Positions 36,446 to 45,634 of a DNA stretch of 64,000 bases are shown in pieces (positions within the stretch are counted from its first letter, which is position 1; every line of letters starts with the position of its first letter). The notes under the pieces were generated by a model. The model saw only the letters and a list, made by a program, of their open reading frames with translations, had not been told where the DNA came from and ran no database searches. Both the position numbers and the translations under genes were made by a program. Source of the DNA: Streptomyces musisoli. GTDB taxonomy: Bacteria; Actinomycetota; Actinomycetes; Streptomycetales; Streptomycetaceae. Where the stretch lies: contig NZ_JAERRH010000004.1 in NCBI RefSeq assembly GCF_016741855.1, positions 248,001 to 312,000 on the forward strand, given 5' to 3'.

Positions 36446-38140
36446 GTGAATCAGATGCAGGGCCTGCTCATAGCAGGCCGCTACCGGCTCGCCGAATCCA
36501 TCGGCAGCGGCGGCATGGGCCGGGTGTGGCGCGCCCACGACGAGGTGTTGCACCGGAAGGTCGCCATCAAGGAGCTGACCGCCGCGCTCTACGTCTCCGA
36601 CAGCGATCAGGCCGTCCTGCTCGCCCGCACCCGCGCCGAGGCGCGGGCCGCCGCGCGCATCAACCACTCCGCCGTCGTCACCGTGCACGACGTCCTGGAA
36701 CACGACGGCCGCCCGTGGATCGTGATGGAGCTGGTCGAGGGCAACTCGCTGGCCGACGCGGTCAAGGAGCGCGGCCGTGTCGAACCCGAGGAGGCCGCGC
36801 GGATCGGACTGTGGGTGCTGCGGGCGCTGGGCGCCGCGCACTCCGCCGGTGTGCTGCACCGGGACGTCAAGCCCGGCAACGTGCTGCTCGGCACGGACCG
36901 CCGGGTACTGCTCACCGACTTCGGCATCGCCCAGATCGAGGGCGACACGACCATCACCCGCACCGGAGAGGTCGTCGGCTCCGTCGACTACCTGGCCCCC
37001 GAACGGGTGCGCGGCCACGACCCCGGCCCGGCCTCCGACCTGTGGGCGCTCGGCGCCACGCTGTACACGGCGGTCGAGGGGCGCTCGCCGTTCCGGCGCA
37101 CCTCGCCGCTGAGCACCATGCAGGCCATCGTCGAGGAGACCGTGAACGAGCCGCGCCACGCCGGCCCGCTCGGACCGGTCATCTCCGCCCTGCTGCGCAA
37201 GGATCCGGCCCAGCGGCCGGGCGCGGGGGAGGCGGAGCAGATGCTCGCCGAGGCGGCGGAAGGCCGCCGGCCGAGCAGCGCGCAGGCGTTCATCCCCACC
37301 CAGGGCTCGGGCGGGCAGCCGCATCCGACGGGCAACTCGGGCTACGGCACGACCGGTTACCCGACCGGCGGCACCGCCCCCCAGGTCCCGTCGAGCACGG
37401 GCCGTCCCGGGACCGGGCCGACGGCCGTGGCGCCCATGCCTCCGGGCCCGGTGGGCGGCCCGGCACCGGCCCGGCCCCGGCGCCGGCGACGGCTGCGCAC
37501 GCTCGCGCTCGTCGTCGCCGCCGCGGCCGTGCTCGGCGGTGGCGCGGCGGCGGCCTTCCAGCAGTGGGGTGCCTGGGAGCAGACCGACAGTACGGGCGGG
37601 ACGGCGGGCCCGGCCCTCACGTCGCCTTCCGCGAGCGGCAGTTCCGCGCCGGGCCCCGAGGGCACGGTCCCCGATTCGTGGCAGCGCTACGACGACGAGT
37701 GGGGCTTCAGCATCCGCCTGCCCAAGGGCTGGTCGCGGAAGGTCGTCGGCGTCCAGGGTGCCCTCCGGCAGGTCGACTACACGCCTGACGGCGGTAAGCA
37801 CTTCGTCCGCATCGCCATCGACACGTCACCGGACTTCGCGGACGCCAAGTCGCACCAGGAGGACCTCGAGCAGCAGCTCCAGGGACTGGTCGACTACAAG
37901 CGGGTGACCATGGAGGAGAACACCTACCGCGACTGCAAGGGCTCGCTGTGGGAGTACACCTGGACGGCTCTGGCCAAGGACCCGCCCTATGTCGCCGGGC
38001 CGCGCCACGCCGTCGAGGAGACGTATTTCTCGCGGGACGGCGCCGAGTACGCGATCTACATGTCGTCACCCGGGCAGGACTGGGCGAAGACGAGCAAGCA
38101 GTTCAAGTGGGTCCTCCAGAGCTGGCAGCAGCCGCGGTGA
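36446..38140 (+). CDS. transmembrane Ser/Thr protein kinase (cluster gene 3)
   Basis: A 564-residue kinase with all catalytic elements: GSGGMGRVW, VAIKEL, HRDVKPGN (Asp near 139), DFGIAQIEGD and the APE-like LAPERV. The domain covers about 10-275; a Gly/Pro/Thr-rich linker, one membrane span (about 348-373, TLALVVAAAAVLGGGAAAAF) and an extracellular domain (about 410-564, FSIRLPKGWSRK, YRDCKGSLWEYTW) follow. GTG 36446 is chosen with GGGG upstream; ATG 36455 is an alternative. A -10-like TTAGTCT lies at about 36411, fitting independent transcription. Confidence 0.9.
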   Translation: MNQMQGLLIAGRYRLAESIGSGGMGRVWRAHDEVLHRKVAIKELTAALYVSDSDQAVLLARTRAEARAAARINHSAVVTVHDVLEHDGRPWIVMELVEGNSLADAVKERGRVEPEEAARIGLWVLRALGAAHSAGVLHRDVKPGNVLLGTDRRVLLTDFGIAQIEGDTTITRTGEVVGSVDYLAPERVRGHDPGPASDLWALGATLYTAVEGRSPFRRTSPLSTMQAIVEETVNEPRHAGPLGPVISALLRKDPAQRPGAGEAEQMLAEAAEGRRPSSAQAFIPTQGSGGQPHPTGNSGYGTTGYPTGGTAPQVPSSTGRPGTGPTAVAPMPPGPVGGPAPARPRRRRRLRTLALVVAAAAVLGGGAAAAFQQWGAWEQTDSTGGTAGPALTSPSASGSSAPGPEGTVPDSWQRYDDEWGFSIRLPKGWSRKVVGVQGALRQVDYTPDGGKHFVRIAIDTSPDFADAKSHQEDLEQQLQGLVDYKRVTMEENTYRDCKGSLWEYTWTALAKDPPYVAGPRHAVEETYFSRDGAEYAIYMSSPGQDWAKTSKQFKWVLQSWQQPR

Positions 38141-38363
38141 GCGACGACGGCACCGGTGAGCACGGCCGGGTCCGGGGTGACTTCCGCCCGGGACACGGCA
38201 GTTCGGGGCACTGCTGACCGGCCCCGGACAGGCGGCGCACCGTCTGCGACCCTCTGTGCCCGCCGCCTCCTTTCCGGGGGGCGGCGTCCGTCGTTCGGGG
38301 CGCTGCCCGGCTTGGCTGATCGGCGCCCCGGAGCGGATGGGCCCGGTGCGGCATGATGGGCGC

Positions 38364-40076
38364 ATGGGGACCGAGGGAGCCGGCTTCCGGCTGATCGCGG
38401 GCCGTTACCGCCTGGAGGAACGCGTCGGGCGCGGCGGCATGGGCGTCGTGTGGCGGGCGAGCGACCAGGTGCTGGGCCGGCAGGTGGCGGTCAAAGAACT
38501 CCTTCCGGACGACTCGCTCCCGGACGACGACGCGCGCCGCCGCCGTGACCGTACGTTCCGTGAGGCCCGCGCGGTCTGCCAGCTGCGGCACCCGCACATC
38601 ATCGTCGTGCACGACGTGGTGGAACAGGACGAACGGCCGTACCTGGTGATGGAGTTGATCGACGGCGGTTCGCTCGCCGACCGGATCGCCCGGGACGGAC
38701 CGGTCGACGCCGCCGAGGCCGCGCGGGTCGGCATCGCCCTGCTGAGCGCGCTGCACACCGCGCACGAGGCGGGCGTACTGCACCGGGACATCAAGCCGGC
38801 GAACGTCCTGATCGAGTCCGGCACCGACCGGGTCGTCCTCACCGACTTCGGTATCGCCCAGGTCGCGGGCGCCACCACGCTCACCGAGACCGGGTCCTTC
38901 GTCGGCTCGCCCGAATACACCGCGCCGGAGCGGATGTCCGGGCTGCGCACCGGCCCCGAGTCCGACCTGTGGTCGCTGGGCGCGCTGCTGTGCACGGCGC
39001 TCAGCGGCGAGTCGCCGTTCCGGCGCGACTCCCTCGGCGGCATCCTGCACGCCGTCGTCGCCGACGACATCCGCCCGCCGGCGCAGGCCGAGCCGCTGCT
39101 GCCCGTCGTCCGCGGGCTGCTGGAGCGCGATCCCGACCGGCGGTTGGGCGCGGTGGACGCCGAGCGGATGCTGCGGACGTATCTGGAGACCGGCCGGACA
39201 CCGGCCGCACCGGCCGGCCAGGCCACGGGGGCACCGCACGGCGGCGGACGCATCCACCGGATCGGCACCGGCCGGACGCAGAAGGCCCCGGAGCCGTACG
39301 CGCCGACCCAGCCGGACCTGCCCCGCGGCGGACCCGTGCCGCCCACCCCGGCGCAGCCGTCCCCGGCCCGGACGTCCCCGCGCGGGGTGCTGGTGGCGGC
39401 GCTGCTCGTCGCCGCGCTGGCCGGCGCGGGCGTGTCGGCCGCGGCGATGCTGCTGCACCGGCACGGGGACGGCGGCACCCCGGGCGGTACGGCGACGTCC
39501 CCGGCCACCCGGACCGGAACGGGGCCCACGGGTACCGCGGGTACGAACCCGTCCCCGGCACCGACCGGAACACGCTCGGCGCCCGTGCCCACCTCCGGCG
39601 CGCCCCGCCCGACCGCCGGCTCGCACACCGCGCCCTCCGGCTACCGCACGGCCCAGGACCCGGCCGGCTTCTCCCTGGCCGTGCCCGAGGACTTCACCCG
39701 CAGCCTCGAGGGCGAGCGCGTCTTCTACTTCTCGCCGGGCCGGACCTTCCGCCTGGGCGTCAAGGTCTCCGAGCCGCAACTGGGCGGCCCGCAGGGAGTG
39801 ATGGAACGCTCGGCCGCGGGCGGCCCCTCCACCAACCCCGGCTATCACGACGGCCGGGTCACCCGGGCCACGCACCACGGACACGAGGCCGCGCTGTGGG
39901 AGTTCAGCTGGGACGGCTTCAGCACGGCGGAGGGCCCCCGCCACACCTACGACCTGTGCTGGGAGGAGGGCGGGCTGCTGTACGACGTCTGGGTGTCGGC
40001 GCCGGTGGGGAAGGTGCGGGAGGCGCGGGAGTACTTCGACGTGGCGGTCGACACGTTCTCGGTCACGGGTGTGTGA
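38364..40076 (+). CDS. transmembrane Ser/Thr protein kinase, PkaI-like by position (cluster gene 4)
   Basis: A 570-residue kinase with GRGGMGVVW, VAVKEL, HRDIKPAN (Asp near 142), DFGIAQVAG and APERM, then a Pro/Thr-rich linker, a membrane span (about 337-363) and an extracellular domain (about 425-570; FSLAVPEDFTRS, WEFSWDGFSTAEG). By position it corresponds to S. coelicolor SCO4778 (PkaI), a member of the spore-wall-synthesising complex that phosphorylates MreC and PBP2; that identity is inferred. CATGAT at 38352-38357 ends six bases before the ATG and there is little Shine-Dalgarno, so translation may be leaderless. Confidence 0.9.
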   Translation: MGTEGAGFRLIAGRYRLEERVGRGGMGVVWRASDQVLGRQVAVKELLPDDSLPDDDARRRRDRTFREARAVCQLRHPHIIVVHDVVEQDERPYLVMELIDGGSLADRIARDGPVDAAEAARVGIALLSALHTAHEAGVLHRDIKPANVLIESGTDRVVLTDFGIAQVAGATTLTETGSFVGSPEYTAPERMSGLRTGPESDLWSLGALLCTALSGESPFRRDSLGGILHAVVADDIRPPAQAEPLLPVVRGLLERDPDRRLGAVDAERMLRTYLETGRTPAAPAGQATGAPHGGGRIHRIGTGRTQKAPEPYAPTQPDLPRGGPVPPTPAQPSPARTSPRGVLVAALLVAALAGAGVSAAAMLLHRHGDGGTPGGTATSPATRTGTGPTGTAGTNPSPAPTGTRSAPVPTSGAPRPTAGSHTAPSGYRTAQDPAGFSLAVPEDFTRSLEGERVFYFSPGRTFRLGVKVSEPQLGGPQGVMERSAAGGPSTNPGYHDGRVTRATHHGHEAALWEFSWDGFSTAEGPRHTYDLCWEEGGLLYDVWVSAPVGKVREAREYFDVAVDTFSVTGV

Positions 40077-40129
40077 CCGGTTCGCTCTCCCTGTTGGACC
40101 GGGCGCCGTGGGAGAGGTAGAGATGACGC

Positions 40130-41923
40130 ATGAGCAGTGACGGGGGAGTCGGCCACGGGGCCGACGACACGACGAGTTTTGTTCTGCAACCGCCGAGGCC
40201 GCGGCCGGCTCCGGGCACGGAGCCCCGGACGGCTCCGGTCGCCGAGCCCCACGCGGTGCCGGGCCCGGCCGCACGGCCCCCGGTCCCCGCCCCCGCCGCA
40301 CCGGCGTCGGTCCCCGCGGCGCCGGCCCCGGTCCCCGCCCCCGCGGTGCCGGCCGCGGCACCGGCCCAGGCCGGTCACGCCGGGGACCCGGGCACCGGCC
40401 GGCTCGTCGCGGGCCGCTACCGTCTGCTCGGCAAGCTGGGGCACGGCGGCATGGGCACCGTCTGGCGGGCCGAGGACGAGACGGTGGACCGTGAGGTCGC
40501 CGTCAAGGAACCCCGCCTGCCGGACCACCTTCCCGAGCGTGAACGGGCCAACGCCTTCGAACGCATGCGCCGCGAGGCCCGCGCGGCGGCCCGCCTCGAC
40601 CACCCCGCGGTGGTGAACGTGCACGACGTCGCGGTCGTCGACGGCCGGCCGTGGATCGTGATGGAGCTGGTGCACGGCCGCACGCTCGGCAGCGTGCTTC
40701 AGGACGGCACGCTGGACGCGCGGGAGGCGGCCCGGATCGGTCTGCAGGTCCTCGGCGCGCTGGAGGCGGCGCACGCCGCGGGCGTGCTGCACCGGGACGT
40801 CAAGCCCGACAACATCCTGCTGGGCCGGCACGACCGGGTGGTCCTCACGGACTTCGGGATCGCCCAGATCGAGGGCGACACCCGGCTCACGGACACCGGC
40901 GGCTTCGTCGGCTCGCCCGAGTACATCGCGCCGGAGCGGGTGCTCGGGCAGCGGCCCGGCCCGGCGAGCGACCTGTGGTCGCTGGGCGTGGTGCTGTACA
41001 CGGCCACGGAGGGCGTGTCGCCGTTCCGCCGCAGCAACACGCCGGCCACCCTCCAGTCCGTCCTCAACGCCACCCCGGCACCGCCCGCGTCCGCGTCCGG
41101 CCCGCTGGCCGAGGTCATCAACGGGCTGCTGCACAAGGACCCCGCGCACCGCCCGGCGGCGGACCGGGTCCGCGGCCTGCTGCGGGAGGCGGCGAGCCCC
41201 CCGCCGCCCCCCGCGCCCACGGTGCCCCTCCCGCCCGGTCCCGTCCCGGCCGCCACCCGCTCCCGCCGCCCGCGCCGGCTCGCCTGGCTCGGTGCCGGCG
41301 CGGCGGCGGTCGCGGCGGCCGTCGCCGCGTACTTCGTGCTCCCCGGCTCCTCCGGGGGCCGGCTGCCCGACGGCTGGGCGAAGCGGCCGGAGAGCGGCCT
41401 CGGCGTCACCCTGGCCGTCCCCGCGGGCTACCAGGCCGTCCGGCCGGACAAGGACGCCGGCGACAAGAGCTGGGTGACGTACGCGGACTGGAGCGGCGGC
41501 ATCTGGATCCGTCTGCACCTGGAACGCCGCTCGGAGGACTCCCTGGACCGGATCAAGTCCAGCGCGCGGGCCCAGATGTACGACGACAACGAGAAGTTCA
41601 AGACCCAGGGTGACTACGACCTGGGCATGGGCGAGGCCACGAGGACGGTCCCGGACGCGGACGCCACGTTCCAGGGCCGGCAGGCCGCCGGGAACACGGT
41701 CGTCTATCCGTCGGACGACTCGCCCGCCCGCCCCCGCGAACTGCGGATCTTCTACTACCGCACCACGTCCGGGGACATGTACGAACTGGCGGTCGGCTAC
41801 CCGGGCAAGGGCGACTTCACCGCCCGCGGCCGGGAGGTGGCGAAGGCGGCGATTGCGAACCTGGAGATCACGAAGCCCTTTGACCCCGGTAGCGGCCCGG
41901 GGTGGTCCCGAACTCCCGGCTGA
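40130..41923 (+). CDS. transmembrane Ser/Thr protein kinase with Pro/Ala-rich N-terminal arm (cluster gene 5)
   Basis: A 597-residue kinase. Unlike its neighbours it begins with an 85-residue Pro/Ala-rich arm (repeats of VPAPAAP type) before the kinase domain (GHGGMGTVW, VAVKEP, HRDVKPDN, DFGIAQIEGD, APERV). A membrane span (about 382-405) and an extracellular domain (about 415-590; VTLAVPAGYQAV, WVTYADWSGGIWIRLHLERR) follow. Its 3' end overlaps the converging AraC-type remnant by 56 bases. It corresponds to the last of the five kinases in the S. coelicolor cluster, by position. Confidence 0.9.
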   Translation: MSSDGGVGHGADDTTSFVLQPPRPRPAPGTEPRTAPVAEPHAVPGPAARPPVPAPAAPASVPAAPAPVPAPAVPAAAPAQAGHAGDPGTGRLVAGRYRLLGKLGHGGMGTVWRAEDETVDREVAVKEPRLPDHLPERERANAFERMRREARAAARLDHPAVVNVHDVAVVDGRPWIVMELVHGRTLGSVLQDGTLDAREAARIGLQVLGALEAAHAAGVLHRDVKPDNILLGRHDRVVLTDFGIAQIEGDTRLTDTGGFVGSPEYIAPERVLGQRPGPASDLWSLGVVLYTATEGVSPFRRSNTPATLQSVLNATPAPPASASGPLAEVINGLLHKDPAHRPAADRVRGLLREAASPPPPPAPTVPLPPGPVPAATRSRRPRRLAWLGAGAAAVAAAVAAYFVLPGSSGGRLPDGWAKRPESGLGVTLAVPAGYQAVRPDKDAGDKSWVTYADWSGGIWIRLHLERRSEDSLDRIKSSARAQMYDDNEKFKTQGDYDLGMGEATRTVPDADATFQGRQAAGNTVVYPSDDSPARPRELRIFYYRTTSGDMYELAVGYPGKGDFTARGREVAKAAIANLEITKPFDPGSGPGWSRTPG

Positions 41924-42355
41924 AGGCGTGCGAGAGGGCGTACGGGCTGCCGTACCCCGTCTCCCGCGCCACCGCCGCGAGCGGTGCGTCCGTGGCGCGC
42001 AGCCGGGTCGCCGCGAGGGTCAGCCGCCACCAGGTCAGGTAGGCCATCGGCGGGCGGCCGACCAGCGCGGTGAACCGCCGGGCCAGCGTGGCCCGGGACA
42101 CGCCCGCCTCGGCGGCCAGGCGGGCGGCCGTCCAGGGGGCCGCCGGATCGGCGTGCAGGGCGCGCAGCGCGGCCGCCGTCACCGGGTCGCTCAGCGCCGC
42201 AGGCCAGGCGCCCGCCCCCGCCTCCGCCGTCCAGGCCTGGACCAGGTACACCAGCAGCAGGTCCAGCAGGCTCGGCAGGACGAGGCAGCCGCCCGCCCGG
42301 CGTTCCGCCGGCTCGCGCGCCGGCAGGTCGACGGCCGCCCGCAGTTCAGGATGGC
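41868..42355 (-). pseudogene. AraC-family regulator, 5' part deleted
   Basis: About 160 codons of intact AraC-type C-terminus: the end of the cupin-like domain (HPELRAAVDL, LVLPSLLDLLLVYLVQAWTAE) and the double helix-turn-helix (WTAARLAAEAGVSRATLARRF and APLAAVARETGYGSPYALSHAF, ending SREFGTTPGRYRG). Such regulators normally have about 300 residues, so roughly half the gene, including its start, is missing. The break lies near 42360, where a metallo-hydrolase fragment on the other strand begins. The reading frame stays open upstream only as non-homologous sequence. Confidence 0.8.
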
Positions 42356-42379
42356 CGCCGGCCCGGTGGGGCAGACGGG

Positions 42380-42833
42380 GGCGGCGCCCAGCCGATGGAC
42401 CGGCTGGTCTACGAGGACGGCGTCGCGCCTGTGCACCGGGCCGGACAGACGGTGCTGTGGGAGGACGCGTACCGGATAGACGAACACCTCGTCCTGGAGG
42501 CGGCGCCCGGGCACACCCCCGGCTCCGGGGTGCTGCGGGTCGAGTCCGGCGGTGAACGGGCGGTGTTCGTCGGCGACCTGCTGCACAGTCCGGTGCAGAT
42601 CCTGCGGCCCGAGTGCAGCAGCTGCTTCTGCCTCGACCCGGCACAGGCGGCCCGGACCCGCGAGCGCGTGCTGGAACGGGCGGCGCAGGAGCGGGCGTTG
42701 GTGGTGCCGGGCCCACTTCGGCGGGGCCGGGGCGGTGGAGGTACGCAGGGCGCCGCACGGGTTCAGCCTGCACCGGTGGGCCGCCCGACCGCCCCGCTTC
42801 GACAACGGCGTGGGGCGCGCGGTACTCATGTGA
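42380..42833 (+). pseudogene. MBL-fold metallo-hydrolase, 5' part deleted and frameshifted
   Basis: The C-terminal half of a metallo-beta-lactamase-fold hydrolase: DRLVYEDGVAPVHRAGQTVL, EAAPGHTPGSGVLRVESGG, AVFVGDLLHSPVQI and SSCFCLDPAQAARTRERVLE. The usual next motif PAHFGGAG is only reached by changing frame: a run of three G at 42709-42711 has one more than needed, and AHFGGAGAVEV continues in the other frame to a stop at 42833. The metal-binding HxHxDH N-terminal part is absent. It stands head to head with the AraC remnant, as expected from one deletion across a divergent gene pair. Confidence 0.8.
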
Positions 42834-42834
42834 C

Positions 42835-43866
42835 ATGACCGAAGACGGCGAACTCCCGCCCGACGCACGTCTGATCGGCGGCCGCTACCGGCTGGCCGGA
42901 CGCCTCGGGGCCGGGCCGACGGGGACCGTGTGGCGAGCGCGGGACGAACAGGGGCAGGGACGACCGGTCGCCGTCAAGGAGCCGCTGCTGCCCGGTGATC
43001 CGGCCACCGACGAGGAGAGCCGGCGGATCGCGCACCGGCTGCACCACGAGGCCCGGGCCGCCACCCGGGTGCGGCACCCCTCGGCCGTGACGGTGCACGA
43101 CGTCGTCACCGAGGCCGGGGTCCCGTGGATCGTGATGGAGCTGGTGGCGGGCGAGTCCCTGCGCGAGGTGCTGCGGCGCGGGCCGCTCCCGGCCGCCGAG
43201 GCCGCGCGCATCGGGCTCGCCGTGCTCGGCGCGCTGTGTGCCGCGCACGCCGTCGGGATCGTGCACCGGGACGTCAAGCCGGCCAACGTGCTGCTGGAGT
43301 CCGGCACCGGGCGCGTCGTCCTGACCGACTTCGGCATCGGCGACGGGCACACGGAGGACGCGCCCGCCGGTTTCGTCGCCCCGGAGCGGGCGGCGGGCCC
43401 CGGCGCCGGACCGGCCTCCGACCTGTGGTCCCTGGGAGCGCTGCTGCGCGCCGCCGTGGGCGACGCGGACCCCGGCTCGCTGGGTCCGCTGGGCCCGCTG
43501 CTGGACCGGCTGAACGCCGAAGAGCCGGCGGCCCGGCCCGGCCCGCACGAGGTCACCGCCGTACTCGGCGACTACCTCGGCCTCACCCCGGCGCCGGACA
43601 CGCCCACGGGGACGACGCAACCGGGGGAGCCGGGGGCCGGGGCGGCGGGACCGGAGCCGCAGCCGGACTCGGACTCGGTGGCACGGCCGGCCGCGGAGCC
43701 GGAGCCGGAGCCGGATGCCTTGCCGGAGCCGGAGCCGGAGCCGGAGCCGAAGCCGGAGTCGGCGGCCCGGCCGGTGGCGGGGCCGCTCCCCGTCCCCGGC
43801 ACCCGCCGTCGCAACCCGCTCGGCGCTCTCGGCCTGCTGCTCGCGAAAAAACCCGGAGCCGACTGA
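42835..43866 (+). CDS. short cytosolic Ser/Thr protein kinase (cluster gene 6)
   Basis: A 343-residue kinase-domain protein without a membrane span or sensor domain. Catalytic residues are present (VAVKEP, HRDVKPAN, DFGIGDG), but the Gly loop is GAGPTGTVW and the activation segment is very short: only about a dozen residues separate DFG from APERA, against about 30 in its neighbours. The C-terminal tail is low-complexity with a Glu-Pro repeat (about 285-310) and ends RRRNPLGALGLLLAKK. The ATG lies two bases after the stop of the metallo-hydrolase remnant and has no good Shine-Dalgarno, so expression is uncertain. Confidence 0.8.
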   Translation: MTEDGELPPDARLIGGRYRLAGRLGAGPTGTVWRARDEQGQGRPVAVKEPLLPGDPATDEESRRIAHRLHHEARAATRVRHPSAVTVHDVVTEAGVPWIVMELVAGESLREVLRRGPLPAAEAARIGLAVLGALCAAHAVGIVHRDVKPANVLLESGTGRVVLTDFGIGDGHTEDAPAGFVAPERAAGPGAGPASDLWSLGALLRAAVGDADPGSLGPLGPLLDRLNAEEPAARPGPHEVTAVLGDYLGLTPAPDTPTGTTQPGEPGAGAAGPEPQPDSDSVARPAAEPEPEPDALPEPEPEPEPKPESAARPVAGPLPVPGTRRRNPLGALGLLLAKKPGAD

Positions 43867-43992
43867 TCGCCACCCGCCAACGCCCTGATCAGCGCATTCT
43901 CTGCCAGTGATCACTGGCAGTGTGTGAGCACTCGGTGAATCCCCGTTACCGACGGGTACACAAAGCCTGCGCTCCGGCATACCCTGCGCGTC

Positions 43993-45606
43993 ATGACGGA
44001 CACGCAGGCCCCGGACATCGCCGGTACCAACCCGCTCGCGCCCGCGCCCCAAGGCGCCCGCACCGCCGCCGACGTGGTCACCCCGGAGTTGGTGGCCCAG
44101 CTCACCAAGGGCGTCGTCGGCTCCGGCCGTACCGCCAACCACACCCCGTTCACCGGCGAGAAGCTGGCCGACCTGCCCGAGTCCACCCCGCAGGACGTCC
44201 TCAAGGCGTTCGAGGCGGCCCGCGCCGCCCAGGCCGTGTGGGCGCTGACCCCGGTACGGCAGCGGGCCGCCGTCCTGCTCCGCTTCCACGACCTGGTGCT
44301 GGAGCGGCAGGCCGAGGTCCTCGACCTGATCCAGCTGGAGACCGGCAAGGCCCGTCTGCACGCGCACGAGGAGGTGCAGGCCGTCGCCGTAGCGGCCCGC
44401 CACTACGGCCGCCGGGCCACGGCGTACCTGAGGCCCAAGCGGCACACGGGCGCCATGCCGACCCTCACGAAGGTCACCGAACTCCGGCACCCGCGCGGCG
44501 TCGTGGGCCAGATCGCCCCGTGGAACTACCCGCTGGAGCTGTCCGTCGGCGACGCCCTGCCCGCCTTCGTCGCGGGCAACGCCGTGGTGATGAAGCCGGA
44601 CACGGAGACCTGCCTCACCGCGCTCTGGGCGCGTGACCTGCTGATCGAGGCCGGACTGCCCGACGGCGTCTTCCAGGTCGTCCTCGGCGAGGGCCCGGTC
44701 GTCGGCCCGGAGCTGGTCAAGCACGCCGACTACGTCTCCTTCACCGGCTCCACCCGCACCGGCCGCGAGGTCGCCGTCGGCGCCGCCTCCCGGCTGGTCG
44801 GCGTCTCCCTCGAACTCGGCGGCAAGAACGCCATGCTGGTGCTGGACGACGCCGACATCGAGAAGGCCGCCGCCGGAGCCGTCCGCGCCTGCTTCTCCTC
44901 GGCAGGCCAGCTCTGCATCTCCATCGAGCGGCTGTACGTCCACGAGTCCGTCGCCGACGCCTTCCTGGAGCGGTTCGCCGCCCGCACCAGGGCCATGCGG
45001 CTCGGCAACTCCCTTGCCTACGGCGCCGACATGGGCTCGCTGGTCGGCGAACGCCAGCTGAAGACCGTCGAACGGCATGTGCAGGAAGCCGTCGCCAAGG
45101 GCGCGAAGGTGGTCACCGGCGGAGTGGCCCGCCCCGACATCGGCCCCTACTTCTTCGAACCCACCGTCCTGGACGGCGTCGAGACCTCCATGGCCGTGTG
45201 CGAGGAGGAGACCTTCGGCCCGGTCGTCTCGGTCTACCGCTTCAAGAGCGACGACGAGGCCGTCGAACGCGCCAACGCCACGCCGTACGGCCTGAACGCC
45301 TCCGTGTGGACGAAGAACGCCCGCCGGGGCCAGGACGTCGCCGCCCGCCTGCGCACCGGCACGGTCAACGTCAACGAGGGGTACGCGCCCGCCTACGGCA
45401 GCGCCCAGTCCCCGATGGGCGGCATGAAGGACTCCGGACTCGGCCGCCGCCACGGCTCCGAGGGCATCCTCAAGTACACGGAGGCCCAGACGGTGGCCCG
45501 GCAGCGGCTGCTGCCGATGGCTCCGTCGCTGGGCATGGACGACGAGAAGTACGCCCGGTTCATGAGCACGAGCCTCCGGGTCATGAAGGCATTCCGGTTC
45601 CGCTAG
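43993..45606 (+). CDS. succinic semialdehyde dehydrogenase (NAD(P)+)
   Basis: An aldehyde dehydrogenase (537 residues) of the GabD2-like group, which oxidises succinic semialdehyde to succinate. APWNYPLELSVGDALPAFVAGN (catalytic Asn near 177), FTGSTRTGREVA for the cofactor, LELGGKN with Glu near 274 and SSAGQLCISIER with the nucleophile Cys near 307 are intact. The N-terminal 35 residues extend beyond the minimal fold. It is followed after 28 bases by the GMC oxidoreductase, so the two may form an operon. Confidence 0.93.
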   Translation: MTDTQAPDIAGTNPLAPAPQGARTAADVVTPELVAQLTKGVVGSGRTANHTPFTGEKLADLPESTPQDVLKAFEAARAAQAVWALTPVRQRAAVLLRFHDLVLERQAEVLDLIQLETGKARLHAHEEVQAVAVAARHYGRRATAYLRPKRHTGAMPTLTKVTELRHPRGVVGQIAPWNYPLELSVGDALPAFVAGNAVVMKPDTETCLTALWARDLLIEAGLPDGVFQVVLGEGPVVGPELVKHADYVSFTGSTRTGREVAVGAASRLVGVSLELGGKNAMLVLDDADIEKAAAGAVRACFSSAGQLCISIERLYVHESVADAFLERFAARTRAMRLGNSLAYGADMGSLVGERQLKTVERHVQEAVAKGAKVVTGGVARPDIGPYFFEPTVLDGVETSMAVCEEETFGPVVSVYRFKSDDEAVERANATPYGLNASVWTKNARRGQDVAARLRTGTVNVNEGYAPAYGSAQSPMGGMKDSGLGRRHGSEGILKYTEAQTVARQRLLPMAPSLGMDDEKYARFMSTSLRVMKAFRFR

Positions 45607-45634
45607 AAACGCCCGTTCTCGACGAGGAGAGCAC

